The translations under genes and the position numbers were made by a program. A stretch of DNA of 64,000 nucleotides from Clostridium_I sp963725425. Its GTDB lineage: Bacteria; Bacillota; Clostridia; Clostridiales; Clostridiaceae. The stretch spans positions 124,001-188,000 of the forward strand of contig CAVRYJ010000041.1 in assembly GCA_963725425.1 (NCBI GenBank), written 5' to 3'. This document shows, one piece after another, positions 1 through 8,941 of the stretch. The notes beneath the pieces were generated by a model. It was not told the DNA's origin. It made no database searches and worked only from the letters and a program-made list of their open reading frames with translations. Each line of letters starts with the position of its first letter. Within the stretch, counting starts at the first letter, position 1.

Positions 1-2
1 AT

Positions 3-968
3 TATCTATCGCTAGAACAAGGAAGAGGAGGTACTCGAACAAGGGAAAGTTATTATTTTGCAGCTGGAAAGATTTGTGATGAAATTGGGGAGATAAAGTT
101 AGGAAATGTAAATCCTGAGCTAATCATGGGTGTATTAAATGCTTATAAAAAGAAGTATTCTCAAAGTACACTAGATAAGGTCTATATAGTCCTAAATACT
201 GCGTTTAAGTATGCATATGAATCAGATATATTGGACAAAAATTTAATGAAAGGTATAAGCAAGCCCAAAAGTACTAGAGTAAAGAAAGATGAATATAAGG
301 CTTATTCAGAGGATGAAATAAATGATTTAGTTACAGCATCTAAGTGTTATCCTGAGATACGACCAGTTATTCTACTTCTACTGAATACGGGTATGAGACC
401 TGGAGAACTAAGGGGTTTGAAGTGGGATAATATAGACTTCGAAGAGAAAACAGTATTTATTAAGGAAGCTGCTACTCTTGAATTTGTAAATGAGGAAATA
501 GGCATCAAGCCTAAAATGAAGGAAGTAATAAGCCGTACCAAATCTAGTTATAGTGTAAGGAAACTAACTGTACCAGAGGATGTAATAACAGAGCTTAAAA
601 TGTGGCGAAAGTATGTAAATGCTAATAAGGTTTATAAAAAGGCAATAAATAGCAAGTTTGTATTTCCTAGTCCAACAGGAGGTTTTGTCGGAGACAGTGT
701 ACTTAGGAATAGGTATAAAAAATTTCTTTTAAAGGAAGGGTTCGATAACGGGTATACACTATATAGATTTAGACATACAATGTGTACATTCCTTATAAAG
801 CAGGGCACTGATATTCCTACTGTTCAAAGAATAATGGGAGATAATACTACAGATGTGATATTGAAAATTTACACATCGGTTAATGCTAAAGATGTAAAAG
901 ATGCAAGCTCAAAGGTTCAGAGTATTTTAGGTCAGCTTAGTAAACCATCATATAAAATAAGTGATTAA
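3..968 (+). CDS. Tyrosine site-specific integrase, 5' end outside the window
   Basis: The frame is already open at the left edge; codons from base 3 encode a SAM-like core-binding domain ahead of the internal Met at 126, so the true start lies upstream. The catalytic domain shows Arg box I (GMRPGELRG) and the Tyr nucleophile (LKIYTSV). Two usual catalytic positions differ: HxxR reads YRFR and the LGH histidine position reads MGD, so activity is uncertain. Three TGGCATAG repeats follow the stop and the tRNA-Thr gene lies 240 bp downstream. It probably belongs to an element extending to the left. Being an integrase is clear; its being active is not. Confidence 0.9.
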   Translation, partial: YLSLEQGRGGTRTRESYYFAAGKICDEIGEIKLGNVNPELIMGVLNAYKKKYSQSTLDKVYIVLNTAFKYAYESDILDKNLMKGISKPKSTRVKKDEYKAYSEDEINDLVTASKCYPEIRPVILLLLNTGMRPGELRGLKWDNIDFEEKTVFIKEAATLEFVNEEIGIKPKMKEVISRTKSSYSVRKLTVPEDVITELKMWRKYVNANKVYKKAINSKFVFPSPTGGFVGDSVLRNRYKKFLLKEGFDNGYTLYRFRHTMCTFLIKQGTDIPTVQRIMGDNTTDVILKIYTSVNAKDVKDASSKVQSILGQLSKPSYKISD

Positions 969-982
969 ATGGAAAAAAAGTT

Positions 983-1012
983 TGGCATAGTAGTGGCATA
1001 GTGATGGCATAG
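983..1012. repeat. Three TGGCATAG direct repeats, possible integrase arm sites
   Basis: TGGCATAG occurs at 983, 994 and 1005, an 11-bp period directly after the integrase stop. Short phased repeats beside an integrase gene are the usual form of arm-type binding sites. No binding data; inference from position and spacing. Confidence 0.5.
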
Positions 1013-1043
1013 TAGTGAAAAAAGAATTATTGTTAAAAAAGTG

Positions 1044-1081
1044 AGTTGAGGGTAAAAAATCTTCAACTTATTTTTATTTTT
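1044..1081 (+). terminator. Probable terminator after the first integrase
   Basis: AGTTGA at 1044 pairs with TCAACT at 1063 and is followed by a T-rich run. The stem is short, so strength is uncertain. It separates the integrase from the tRNA gene. Confidence 0.4.
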
Positions 1082-1211
1082 GCATGGAGTTGTTGCATTG
1101 CTAGGGTTTGAGGTATATAATTAGTTTTTAACAGGTAAAATTCTGGATAAAACAATGTGTAATTACTTGAATAATGCCTAATTAATGTTAAAACAATGGA
1201 TAAATATGTAT

Positions 1212-1287
1212 GCTTCCGTAGCACAGCTGGTAGTGCAACTGATTCGTAATCAGTAGGTCGAGTGTTCAAATCACTTCGGGAGCACCA
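1212..1287 (+). tRNA. tRNA-Thr (anticodon CGT), CCA encoded
   Basis: The 76-nt gene folds as a standard cloverleaf. The acceptor GCTTCCG pairs with CGGGAGC (one T-G pair). The anticodon stem ACTGA/TCAGT encloses TTCGTAA, giving anticodon CGT for codon ACG. The T-loop is TTCAAAT and the genomic CCA is present. Its 3' 45 bases (1243-1287) are repeated further right at 38382, 48077 and 56890, with a 28-bp copy at 15758, marking it as an integration hotspot. Confidence 0.95.
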
Positions 1288-1291
1288 AGAC

Positions 1292-1332
1292 AAAGCTTGT
1301 AGCCTCAATGGTTACAGGCTTTTATTGTTTTT
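1292..1332 (+). terminator. Terminator behind tRNA-Thr
   Basis: AAGCTTGTA pairs with TACAGGCTT (one G-T pair) across a GCC/GGT-bearing loop, followed by a T-rich tail. A near copy follows the tRNA fragment at 15758, showing that this DNA came with an integrated element rather than being the native tRNA terminator. Confidence 0.65.
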
Positions 1333-1339
1333 TGTAAAA

Positions 1340-1378
1340 TGGGTTAAAAAGTGAAAATGGGTTCTAAATGGGTTCCAA
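1340..1378. repeat. TGGGTTCCAA-type repeats, possible integrase arm sites
   Basis: Copies at 1340 (TGGGTTAAAA), 1358 (TGGGTTCTAA) and 1369 (TGGGTTCCAA). The same word occurs twice, again 11 bp apart, at 47941 and 47952 ahead of another tRNA fragment, and once degenerate at 15836. Position beside att cores suggests arm sites of the I1/I2 integrase family. Confidence 0.5.
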
Positions 1379-1434
1379 TGATATGAAAAAGTAGTGAGAA
1401 ATAGAACGAATTACAACAAAAAACAAGGTTATTT

Positions 1435-1506
1435 TTAGCCTTTTTTTTTAACTTCTTTATTTTTATTGAATAAATTTTCAAGTTTATCAGCTGCAGTTCT
1501 ATCAGA
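1435..1506 (-). pseudogene. Relic 3' end of a second tyrosine integrase
   Basis: Read on the minus strand, 24 codons (SDRTAADKLENLFNKNKEV, then KKKG and stop) match the extreme C-terminus of the intact integrase at 15880-17130 almost residue for residue. Upstream of this the similarity stops at once. It is the surviving tail of an integrase of the same family, in the same position relative to its tRNA end, so island I1 once had its own integrase that has been deleted. Confidence 0.85.
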
Positions 1507-1538
1507 AGTTTATATATAATTCACGTAGATACTACAAA

Positions 1539-1703
1539 ATGAAAAACCATTTTTCTATAACAAGTAAAGCTCAAAAATTACAAAATAAGATAGTAATGTT
1601 AGTATTTATATCTTTATTGTTAACCGTTGGCATAGTTTATATATTCTCTTATAGCGTAATAGTAAATAAATTAAATTATATTTTAGTTTCACTTACAATA
1701 TAG
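1539..1703 (+). pseudogene. 54-codon membrane fragment, possibly the N-terminus of a sensor protein
   Basis: An ATG at 1539 opens 54 codons with a basic N-terminus, one hydrophobic segment (LVFISLLLTVGIVYIFSYSV) and a short tail. It resembles the first transmembrane segment of a sensor kinase or chemoreceptor, but there is no clear ribosome site and nothing recognisable follows. The rest of 1507-2005 holds no other gene I can support, only the presumed promoter of the next gene. Confidence 0.3.
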
Positions 1704-2005
1704 TTATTGATTATTATAAAATCAACGAGCTCCTCGGGAAATAAAGTATTGCAACTTTTTGAATACTGGCATTTGTTGAGAATTAATATCATTTCAAGAA
1801 ACTTGCTAATCATATAATCATTTAAGCCTAAACACCCTTATACTAAGAATATATGTGACTATAAGGTGTATACCAACATATCCAAAAATATTTTGTACGT
1901 AGTATCTAATTTATTAGTATAATATATTTGTATATACAGATGTAGTTTGAAAGTGTATGTGTATATAATAAATTATTAATAATTATATTAAAAGGGTGAT
2001 TATAT

Positions 2006-4771
2006 ATGAAAAGTTCAGAAAAAGTCTACAAATACATATCTGATAGGTGTAATCAACAAATTTATGAAGGTAAAAGCGAATGTATTGGCTTTACTACTAA
2101 AGATATAGCAGATGCGTTATCTCTTCAAAGAACAAATGTAAGTACGATTTTGAACAAACTTTTTGAAGAAGGTAAAGTTTTTAAAATCAATTCTAAACCA
2201 GTACTTTTCACAGTTAATAAGAGAGTCAATATGACAGATGACATTAAAGATGAGAAAGAAAGTAAAGAAATAAAAAAAAATAATGAAGATAATATTAGTT
2301 TCGATACACTTATAGGCGCAAATAATAGCTTAAAAAAATGTGTTCAACAGGCTAAAGCTGCGATATTATATCCTCCTAGCGGGCTTCATTCATTAATTTT
2401 AGGACCTACTGGAGTAGGTAAAACTTTATTTGCAGAATTAATGTATAAGTTTGCAGTAGAAAAAGGAGTTATTTCTAAGGATTCTCCTTTTGTATCTTTC
2501 AATTGTGCAGATTATGCTAATAATCCACAACTACTACTTGCACATCTTTTTGGAAGTAAAAAAGGTACTTTTACAGGAGCAGACCAAGATAAACTAGGTA
2601 TTGTGGATAAGGTTAATGGAGGTATACTGTTTTTAGATGAAATACATAGATTACCTTCAGAAGGACAAGAAATGTTATTTATGCTAATTGATAAAGGCGT
2701 ATATACTCCTTTGGGAGATATTGATGTAAAAAAGAAAAGTAAAGTGCTTATAATTTGTGCAACTACTGAAGATGTAAACAGCAACTTATTAGCTACTTTT
2801 GCCAGAAGAATTCCAATGACTATAAATATTCCGGTTTTAAAAGATAGAACTTTAGAAGAAAGATTTGAAATTATCTGTGAATTTTTTAAAGTTGAATCAA
2901 GAAGAATTGGGAAAGAAATAACTGTAAGTTCAAGTGCAATCAGAGCATTATTACTTTATAATTGTACTGGTAATATTGGGCAATTAAAAAGTGATATTCA
3001 ATTAGGGTGTGCAAATGCATTTTTAAAGTATGCGTCAAAAGGAAATAAAAAAATAGAGATTGATACAATTGATTTTTCAAATGTAGTTAAACAAGGACTA
3101 TTATTCTATACCAAAAATGAAGATATTGTAGATGAAATTATTGGTAAAGATTCAAAATTGAGCTTTAGTTCTAAGGGATCAGATTTACAAGTTGAGTATA
3201 GAGATGATCTTTTACCAAGTAATCTTTATGAAAGCATTGAAAAAAGAATTCATGAGCTTAAAGAGCGAGGGATAGAAGAGGAAGATATTAATTTTACAAT
3301 GTCTTTTGAAATAAAAAATTATTTTACTAAGTATATTGATAAATTTGATCAAGGAGTAAATAAAAAAGAGTTATCAAAAATTGTTGATACCAAGATAATT
3401 TCTTTAGTTGAAGAATTTTTTAAAACTGTATCAGAACAACTAAAACGAATTTTTGCCGCTAAAGTTTTTTATGGGCTTTGTTTACATATCAGCTCAACTA
3501 TTGAGAGAATAATGCATAATGGAATAATAATTAATCACAACTTAAATGAGATAATAGAAAACTATAGCGAAGAATATGGGTTAGCACTTATACTTGCAAA
3601 TAGACTAGAATTAGAATTTAACGTTAAAATTCCTGCTGATGAGGTAGGGTTTATTGCAATGTTTTTATGCGTCAATAACTTAACTCAAGATGATGAAAGT
3701 AACAAACCGGTTATTGTTGTAGCTATGCATGGAAAATCTACAGCATCATCTATGGCTGATGTAGCTAATAAGTTGGTAGGTGGAAATAATGTGTATTCTT
3801 ATGATATGAAATTAGATGAAAGTGTTAAAAGTGCTTATGGCGAAATAAAAGATTTAATTCAAAATAATCATAGAGGGTCAGGAGTTATATATTGTGTTGA
3901 TATGGGTTCATTGGGAATGTTTGGGGAACTCATCAGTGAAGAAACAGGCATAGAAATAAGAGTTATTGATATGGTATCAACTCTTATTGTTATAGAGTGT
4001 GCTAGAAAAGCATTAACAAGCAATGATATTGAGCAGATATGTAAATCAACTAAACAATCCGTAGGTTATTTAAGTAATTGTAGCACAAGTTTAACAGAAA
4101 ATTATATGCCAAGCAAAGATAATATAATAGTCACAATATGTATCACAGGAGAGGGTAGCGCAGTAAAATTAAAAAATATGATTGAAGAAGGTCTGAATTT
4201 ATCAGGAAAAGATATACAGGTTGTACCAGTATCAGCAAATGAAAAAAAAGAAATGTATAATACTTTTAATAAGCTTTCTAAGAACAAGAAGATTATTGCA
4301 GTGGTAGGAACTATAAATCCTAGTATTTATGGGATTCCATTTATACCAACTTCAGAATTGTTTCTAGATAAAAATTATACAAAAATTAGAAAAATAGTTG
4401 ATAGGGTAGTAACAGAAAATTATGATGATATATTTAATACCATATCAAAAGAATTTAAAGAATTAATGATAGAAGATTTTAGACCTTTATGTTTAAATTT
4501 CATAAAAATAATTAGAAATAAAGTGACAAAAGATTTAGACCTGTGTAAAATTTCAGGATTAATACTTCATTTAGTTTGCGGATTAATAAAATTAATAAAA
4601 AAAGAAAGTATACCTAAATGTGCAAGTAAAGACGTACTTATGAGTAATTATTTGAATGAGTTCATGAATACTAAAGAAGCTTTATGCGAGATAGAAAAAT
4701 TTTATTTAATTAAATTTTCTGATGATGAAATATGTAATATTCTTATAATTATTTTAGGAGTACAATTTTAG
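2006..4771 (+). CDS. LevR/ManR-type sigma-54 activator with PRD domains
   Basis: 921 aa, activates sigma-54 RNA polymerase at a PTS operon and is itself controlled by PTS phosphorylation. Order: N-terminal winged-helix (about 5-70); AAA+ domain with Walker A GPTGVGKT at 133-140, the sigma-54 contact loop GTFTGA at 187-192 (usual form GAFTGA) and Walker B ILFLDE near 207; PRD1 (about 430-540, His in GLCLHISS); EIIA-Man-like region with His in VVAMHGKS near 575; PRD2 at the C-terminus. Ribosome site GGGTGAT precedes the ATG. Downstream lie four 20-bp repeats and a -24/-12 promoter in front of a PTS EIIA gene, its evident target. Length is normal for the family. Confidence 0.93.
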   Translation: MKSSEKVYKYISDRCNQQIYEGKSECIGFTTKDIADALSLQRTNVSTILNKLFEEGKVFKINSKPVLFTVNKRVNMTDDIKDEKESKEIKKNNEDNISFDTLIGANNSLKKCVQQAKAAILYPPSGLHSLILGPTGVGKTLFAELMYKFAVEKGVISKDSPFVSFNCADYANNPQLLLAHLFGSKKGTFTGADQDKLGIVDKVNGGILFLDEIHRLPSEGQEMLFMLIDKGVYTPLGDIDVKKKSKVLIICATTEDVNSNLLATFARRIPMTINIPVLKDRTLEERFEIICEFFKVESRRIGKEITVSSSAIRALLLYNCTGNIGQLKSDIQLGCANAFLKYASKGNKKIEIDTIDFSNVVKQGLLFYTKNEDIVDEIIGKDSKLSFSSKGSDLQVEYRDDLLPSNLYESIEKRIHELKERGIEEEDINFTMSFEIKNYFTKYIDKFDQGVNKKELSKIVDTKIISLVEEFFKTVSEQLKRIFAAKVFYGLCLHISSTIERIMHNGIIINHNLNEIIENYSEEYGLALILANRLELEFNVKIPADEVGFIAMFLCVNNLTQDDESNKPVIVVAMHGKSTASSMADVANKLVGGNNVYSYDMKLDESVKSAYGEIKDLIQNNHRGSGVIYCVDMGSLGMFGELISEETGIEIRVIDMVSTLIVIECARKALTSNDIEQICKSTKQSVGYLSNCSTSLTENYMPSKDNIIVTICITGEGSAVKLKNMIEEGLNLSGKDIQVVPVSANEKKEMYNTFNKLSKNKKIIAVVGTINPSIYGIPFIPTSELFLDKNYTKIRKIVDRVVTENYDDIFNTISKEFKELMIEDFRPLCLNFIKIIRNKVTKDLDLCKISGLILHLVCGLIKLIKKESIPKCASKDVLMSNYLNEFMNTKEALCEIEKFYLIKFSDDEICNILIIILGVQF

Positions 4772-4791
4772 CTTGTATATGTATAAAAAAA

Positions 4792-4863
4792 CATAATGAG
4801 TATTAAAGAACGATGATGAGTATAAAAAAACCATAATGAGTATAAAAAAAACATAATGAGTAT
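4792..4863 (+). promoter_or_regulatory. Four enhancer-like repeats at exact 20-bp spacing
   Basis: CATAATGAGTAT at 4792, 4832 and 4852, with a variant (GATGATGAGTAT) at 4812. Two helical turns separate the copies, so all lie on one face. They sit 125-200 bp upstream of the sigma-54 promoter, right after the activator gene, as expected for upstream activating sequences. The word also appears inverted (TACTCATT) beside the promoter at 4979. Confidence 0.75.
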
Positions 4864-4936
4864 AATATTTCTGCAGATTAATAAAATGTATGAATTAAAA
4901 TTTAAAATACTGTAAAAGCACAAGAGTTAGCTATTG

Positions 4937-4966
4937 ACGGGTTATTATTAATAACTCGTTATTTTT
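4937..4966 (+). terminator. Terminator of the LevR-like gene
   Basis: CGGGTTATT and AATAACTCG form a 9-bp stem (one G-T pair) with a 3-nt loop, followed by a run of eight or so T after GTTA. It lies between the enhancer repeats and the sigma-54 promoter. Confidence 0.7.
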
Positions 4967-4986
4967 TTTATCATAATATACTCATT

Positions 4987-5004
4987 TTGGCATAATTATT
5001 GCTT
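4987..5004 (+). promoter_or_regulatory. Sigma-54 (-24/-12) promoter of the PTS operon
   Basis: TTGGCAT then TTGCTT, with GG at 4989-4990 and GC at 5001-5002: the exact 12-nt GG-to-GC spacing of the consensus. It lies 57 bp upstream of the EIIA start, and the adjacent gene encodes a sigma-54 activator. Confidence 0.8.
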
Positions 5005-5060
5005 TATAAATGAATAGAAGCGAAAATACTTTAAAGACAACTTTATAAGGAGGCAATGAA

Positions 5061-5390
5061 ATGAATATTGAACAGATAATAATGGATATAATCATACAAT
5101 CAGGTGAAGCAAGAGGGTATGCTCATGAGGCATTAGATATGGCTACTGAAGGAAACTTTATAGGTGCAAAAGAAGCGATGGAAAAAGCAAATTCAGCTAT
5201 AGGCAGAGCTCATAATGTTCAAACAACACTTCTTCGAAAGAAAGCTTCAGGAGACAAATTAGAAGTTTCGCTACTATTTGTACATGCTCAAGATCATTTA
5301 ATGACAGCTATTACTGAAATGAATTTAATGTCAGAAATTATTAAACTTAGAGAGCAGTTGCAAGCTGTTTTCAAATATTGTAACTTATAA
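5061..5390 (+). CDS. PTS EIIA, lactose/cellobiose family
   Basis: 109 aa, the usual size of Lac-family EIIA. It takes the phosphoryl group from HPr on the conserved His75 in FVHAQDHL and passes it to EIIB. The all-helical fold is recognisable from GEARGYAHEALDMA and the VHAQDHLMTA block. Ribosome site AAGGAGG stands 8 nt before ATG. It is the first gene behind the sigma-54 promoter; its EIIB and EIIC partners are now 3.9 kb downstream because two insertion sequences landed in the operon. Substrate (cellobiose, chitobiose or lichenan oligomers) cannot be fixed from sequence. Confidence 0.92.
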   Translation: MNIEQIIMDIIIQSGEARGYAHEALDMATEGNFIGAKEAMEKANSAIGRAHNVQTTLLRKKASGDKLEVSLLFVHAQDHLMTAITEMNLMSEIIKLREQLQAVFKYCNL

Positions 5391-5452
5391 AAAAATTATT
5401 ATACAAGCATTCCTGTTATGAATTAAAATGAACTTTGAAAAAAAGAGCACCT

Positions 5453-5511
5453 ACTGATAATATAAGGGTATAAATAGTTCGAACTTTTATCCCAAATTTA
5501 TAATTATCAGT
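5453..5511 (+). ncRNA. Structured IS110 leader, candidate bridge RNA segment
   Basis: ACTGATAAT (5453-5461) pairs perfectly with ATTATCAGT (5503-5511) and encloses a second hairpin, GGGTATAAA against TTTATCCC, with AGTTCGAACT at its tip. The outer stem extends so that CACCT opposes the transposase ribosome site GGAGGT. IS110 elements encode a bridge RNA in a noncoding end; this is the only strongly folded stretch beside the transposase here. RNA identity is inferred. Confidence 0.5.
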
Positions 5512-5524
5512 GGAGGTACTCAAA

Positions 5525-6712
5525 ATGAATTATACACAAAATGAGAAGATTATGTCAATAAACGAAAGAACTTTAGTTATAGGAATTGATATTGCAAAGG
5601 CGGTTCAATATGCGAGAGCTTTTGATTACAGAGGAATAGAGCTTGGAAAAGTAAAATCCTTTGAAAATACAGCCGAAGGCTTTAAGATATTTGAAGACTG
5701 GATAAAATCACTAGCAAATGAAAAACAGAAAAATAATATAATTGTTGGGTTGGAGCCTACAGGACATTATTGGTTTACTTTAGCACACTTCCTAAAGGAG
5801 TTAGGAGTAAAGCTAGTTCTTGTCAATCCATATCATGTGAAGCGAATCAAAGAACTTGATGATAACTCTCAAACTAAGAATGATAGTAAAGATCCTAAGA
5901 CAATTGCTAAATTGGTGATTGATGGCAGATATTTTGAACCTTATATCCCAGAGGGTATATACAGCGATTTAAGAGTAGCCATGGATATGAGAGAAGGTCT
6001 TGTCAAGAATCTTAACAAAATAAAGAATAAGGTCACACAATGGATGGACAAATATTTCCCGGAATTTAATGATGTTTTTGGTGATTGGGAAGGTAAAGCA
6101 GCTTTGATAACCCTAAAGGAATTTCCAACACCAGAAAAAATCTTATCAACAAGTGTTCAGCAAATAGTTGCAGCATGGAGAAAAGAAGTTAAACGTGCCG
6201 TAGGCTTTAATAGAGCTGTTAAATTAGTTGAAGCAGCTAAAATTTCTATAGGCATTAAAGAAGGTCTTAGAATGGGTGAAAAAGATCTTATAGTTAATTT
6301 AGAACAATATGATTTATATATTAGACAGCTTGAACAGTTAGAGCTGGAAATTGAAGAATTGGCCCTTCAAATACCAGGAGCAAAGGAAATTTTAACTATT
6401 AAAGGTGTAGGTATAATCACTGCTGCTGGCTTTATTGCAGAGGTTGGAGATATTACAAGATTCACACATCCAGGCCAAATACAAAAACTTGCAGGCTTAA
6501 ATTTAATTGAGAATAGTTCAGGCAAACATAAAGGTAAAACGAGTATAAGTAAAAGAGGACGGTCAAAGCTTCGAGCACTGCTGTTCAGGGTAATGATGCC
6601 TTTGGTTGCTAAAAATCCGGAGTTTAAGATGCTACATGATCACTACAAGAATAGAAAAGACAATCCGTTAAAGAAGAAGCAATCACTGATATTGCTATGC
6701 TGTAACTCATAA
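5525..6712 (+). CDS. IS110-family transposase (DEDD recombinase)
   Basis: 395 aa from the ATG at 5525, chosen because GGAGGT stands 7 nt before it; a GTG 15 nt upstream lies inside the ribosome site. The N-terminal RuvC-like domain begins VIGIDIAKA with the catalytic Asp and continues with GLEPTGHYW. The C-terminal domain has the helix-hairpin-helix TIKGVGIITAAGFIAEVGD and a conserved Ser region (NLIENSSGKHKGKTSISKRG). The final residues (SLILLCCNS) are shorter than usual, and a reading in another frame gives a more typical LIIR-like ending, so the tail may carry a small frameshift. The element sits inside a PTS operon. Confidence 0.9.
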   Translation: MNYTQNEKIMSINERTLVIGIDIAKAVQYARAFDYRGIELGKVKSFENTAEGFKIFEDWIKSLANEKQKNNIIVGLEPTGHYWFTLAHFLKELGVKLVLVNPYHVKRIKELDDNSQTKNDSKDPKTIAKLVIDGRYFEPYIPEGIYSDLRVAMDMREGLVKNLNKIKNKVTQWMDKYFPEFNDVFGDWEGKAALITLKEFPTPEKILSTSVQQIVAAWRKEVKRAVGFNRAVKLVEAAKISIGIKEGLRMGEKDLIVNLEQYDLYIRQLEQLELEIEELALQIPGAKEILTIKGVGIITAAGFIAEVGDITRFTHPGQIQKLAGLNLIENSSGKHKGKTSISKRGRSKLRALLFRVMMPLVAKNPEFKMLHDHYKNRKDNPLKKKQSLILLCCNS

Positions 6713-6847
6713 TCCGCTGAATGAAAATCAAAAATCTAATAATTAAATATTTACTTTAATGTTAGTAAAATACATTTATTTCCAAAAGGATTTTCAATAT
6801 TCATGTCGAATATATATGCACAGACTACTAAAAAGGATGTGTGATAT

Positions 6848-8551
6848 ATGGATATCAGTGATGTGAAAGGAATTGAAACAGAAACTTATTGGCACGGAAA
6901 AATGAATTTAATAGTTGGTATATGCGAAAGCATGGGTCTTCCTGATATTTTTAATAAAAACTTAAATTCAGATTGTGGCAGAAAGCCTGATATACCATAC
7001 GGAGTTTTGGCTCAAATGCTAATTGTGAATATTTGCAGCAATCACCGTCCTCTTTATCGTCTTAATGATTTTTACACAGATGTTGATTTAGAAGGTATTT
7101 TTCACTGTGAAATGGATTTGAATAAAATTACAGATGATAGATTTGGGCTTTTATTAGATAAAGTTTATGCAGCTGGAGCAAGAAAAATATTCGGGGAAAT
7201 AAGTTCTAATGCGTTTACTCTACATAACATAACTGTTAAAAATATCAATTATGATACTACATCAAAAGTTATGTGGGGGGAGTATGAAACTCCCGAAGGG
7301 AAACTAGGCGTTATTTCTATAACTTTTGGACATAGCAAGCAAAAAAGACAAGATAAAAAGCAGATAAAACTTGGTGTTGGGACTGCAAATGGAGTTATAA
7401 TTGATGCCAAAGTACTGTCAGGAAATACAGATGACAAAACTTATAACAATGAAAATTTAGATGATGTGAACTCAGTTATAGAGAGATTTGATATAACTAA
7501 AGATAACTTTTACTATATTGCTGATAGTGCATTATTCACACAAAAAAACCTTGAGAAAGCCAAAGATAAAATAAAACTCATTACAAGAATGCCTGATAAT
7601 ACGTTAGTTGCCAAAGAATTATTAGAAGCTACGCTTTCTGATAGAGCTTCAATGAAAGAGATACTTTTAGAAAATGCTCAAGGTAAAAAAGTGCAATACT
7701 TTTTAACAGAAAAAACTGCCATTTATAATAACATAAATTTAAAATGTGCTGTGTGTTATTCAACAAGTCTTGAAGAAACTAAGAAAAAAACTATTGAAAA
7801 GAAAGTGAATAAAGAAGCCGAAAGTATTGAGAAACTAATTAAAAAATATACCAATAGAACCTTTGCTTGCGAAAAAGATGCAAAGAAGGAAATAGAGTTA
7901 GTAATCAAAAAAATTTAGCTAAACTAAGATTCTTTAATTACAATATCCATTTAATAGAGAAAGAGAAAAAAACTGTAGGTCGTCCATCTACTAAACAAAC
8001 TGATAAGGAAACACGGTTTAAATACGAATTAGGAATTGATTTTATAAAGGATGAAATAAAAATTGCTAAAATTATAGAAAGAGAAATGCACTTTTGTATT
8101 ATGTAGCAATGATTTGTCAATAACTGGCGAAGCCCTATTGTTGGAATATAAAACTCAAAGTAGTATTGAAAAAAAATTTCAACAATTAAAATCCCCACAG
8201 TTCGTTAATTCTTTGTATTTGAATTCGCCAGAGAGAATTGAAGCATTAACTTATATGATTCTAATATCTATGATGATGCTCTCCGTATCAGAACATGCTG
8301 TAAGAACAGGTTTAAACAATGAAAAAGCCTTTATTATTGGTCCTGGTAAACTGAAGATGAAAAGACCGACTTTAAAATCTATTGTGGAAATATTCGACAA
8401 GGTACCAATGAAAGTTTCCATAGTAAATGGAAAAAGGCAAAGAGTTCTTGGACGCCATTTTAACGATAGTCAAAGTAAGATTTTGAAATATCTCCTCATT
8501 CCGGAGGAAGTTTTTTGCTGGAATGGTGCGATGAGTATTTGCGATGCATAA
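6848..8551 (+). pseudogene. IS1634-family (IS4-like DDE) transposase broken by two frameshifts
   Basis: Three consecutive reading frames together make about 560 aa, the family length. The N-terminal part (6848-7918) carries the TYWHGKMNLIVGICESMGLPDIF domain and the DDE core (NINYDTTSKV, YYIADSALFT). The frame then shifts by -1 at the A7 run near 7905 and continues to 8106, then shifts by +1 near 8090 into LCSNDLSITGEALLLEYKTQSSIEKKFQQLK, the family's C-terminal Glu region. The ending GRHFNDSQSKILKYLLIP is typical. Inactive unless both shifts are bypassed. It lies 135 bp after the IS110 gene, within the same disrupted operon. Confidence 0.88.
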
Positions 8552-8811
8552 TTTTAATTGCAAGCAACAGGCTACGCCTTTTTATTTGCGACCAGAAAAA
8601 CATTTCTAAATTGAGATTGCGAATACCAATTTAAAAATGTAAAAAATTTCCTAAAATAAATTATTGGATTTTTGAAATCTATTGTGCGGAATATGAGCTG
8701 TAAGCTAATAAGGATTCTATATGCAATTATGGTTAAACAGGTTGCATATAATCCACAAAACCTAATAAAGGATATAGCATTTCTACAATTAAGAGAGGCA
8801 GTTTAATAAAG

Positions 8812-8897
8812 TTATCCACAATACAATATAATTAATACTTGTCTTAAAATTATCCACAGCTAATCAAGTTTATTCTTAAGCTATAAAGTGTGGAAAA
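8812..8897. other. Three regularly spaced DnaA-box sequences
   Basis: TTATCCACA occurs perfectly at 8812-8820 and 8850-8858, and its reverse form TGTGGAAAA (8/9) at 8889-8897: steps of 38 and 39 bp in AT-rich DNA. The surrounding gap 8552-8940 otherwise shows only a weak hairpin at 8569 and no gene. Confidence 0.5.
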
Positions 8898-8941
8898 CAA
8901 ACGATATTCATAAGTTTTTGTGTATTGACCTTTGAAAAAAG

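Noticed and set aside
1063..1308. 81-codon minus frame across the tRNA-Thr gene
   Set aside because: It lies over the tRNA and terminators; the peptide is an artefact often seen antisense to tRNA.
4792..4863. Four-copy repeat as a CRISPR array
   Set aside because: The repeats are 12 bp with an A-rich 8-bp spacer of constant sequence and no cas gene is near; an enhancer array fits better.
8812..8897. Chromosomal origin (oriC)
   Set aside because: No dnaA, dnaN, rpmH or gyr genes nearby and only three boxes; a full origin is not supported.
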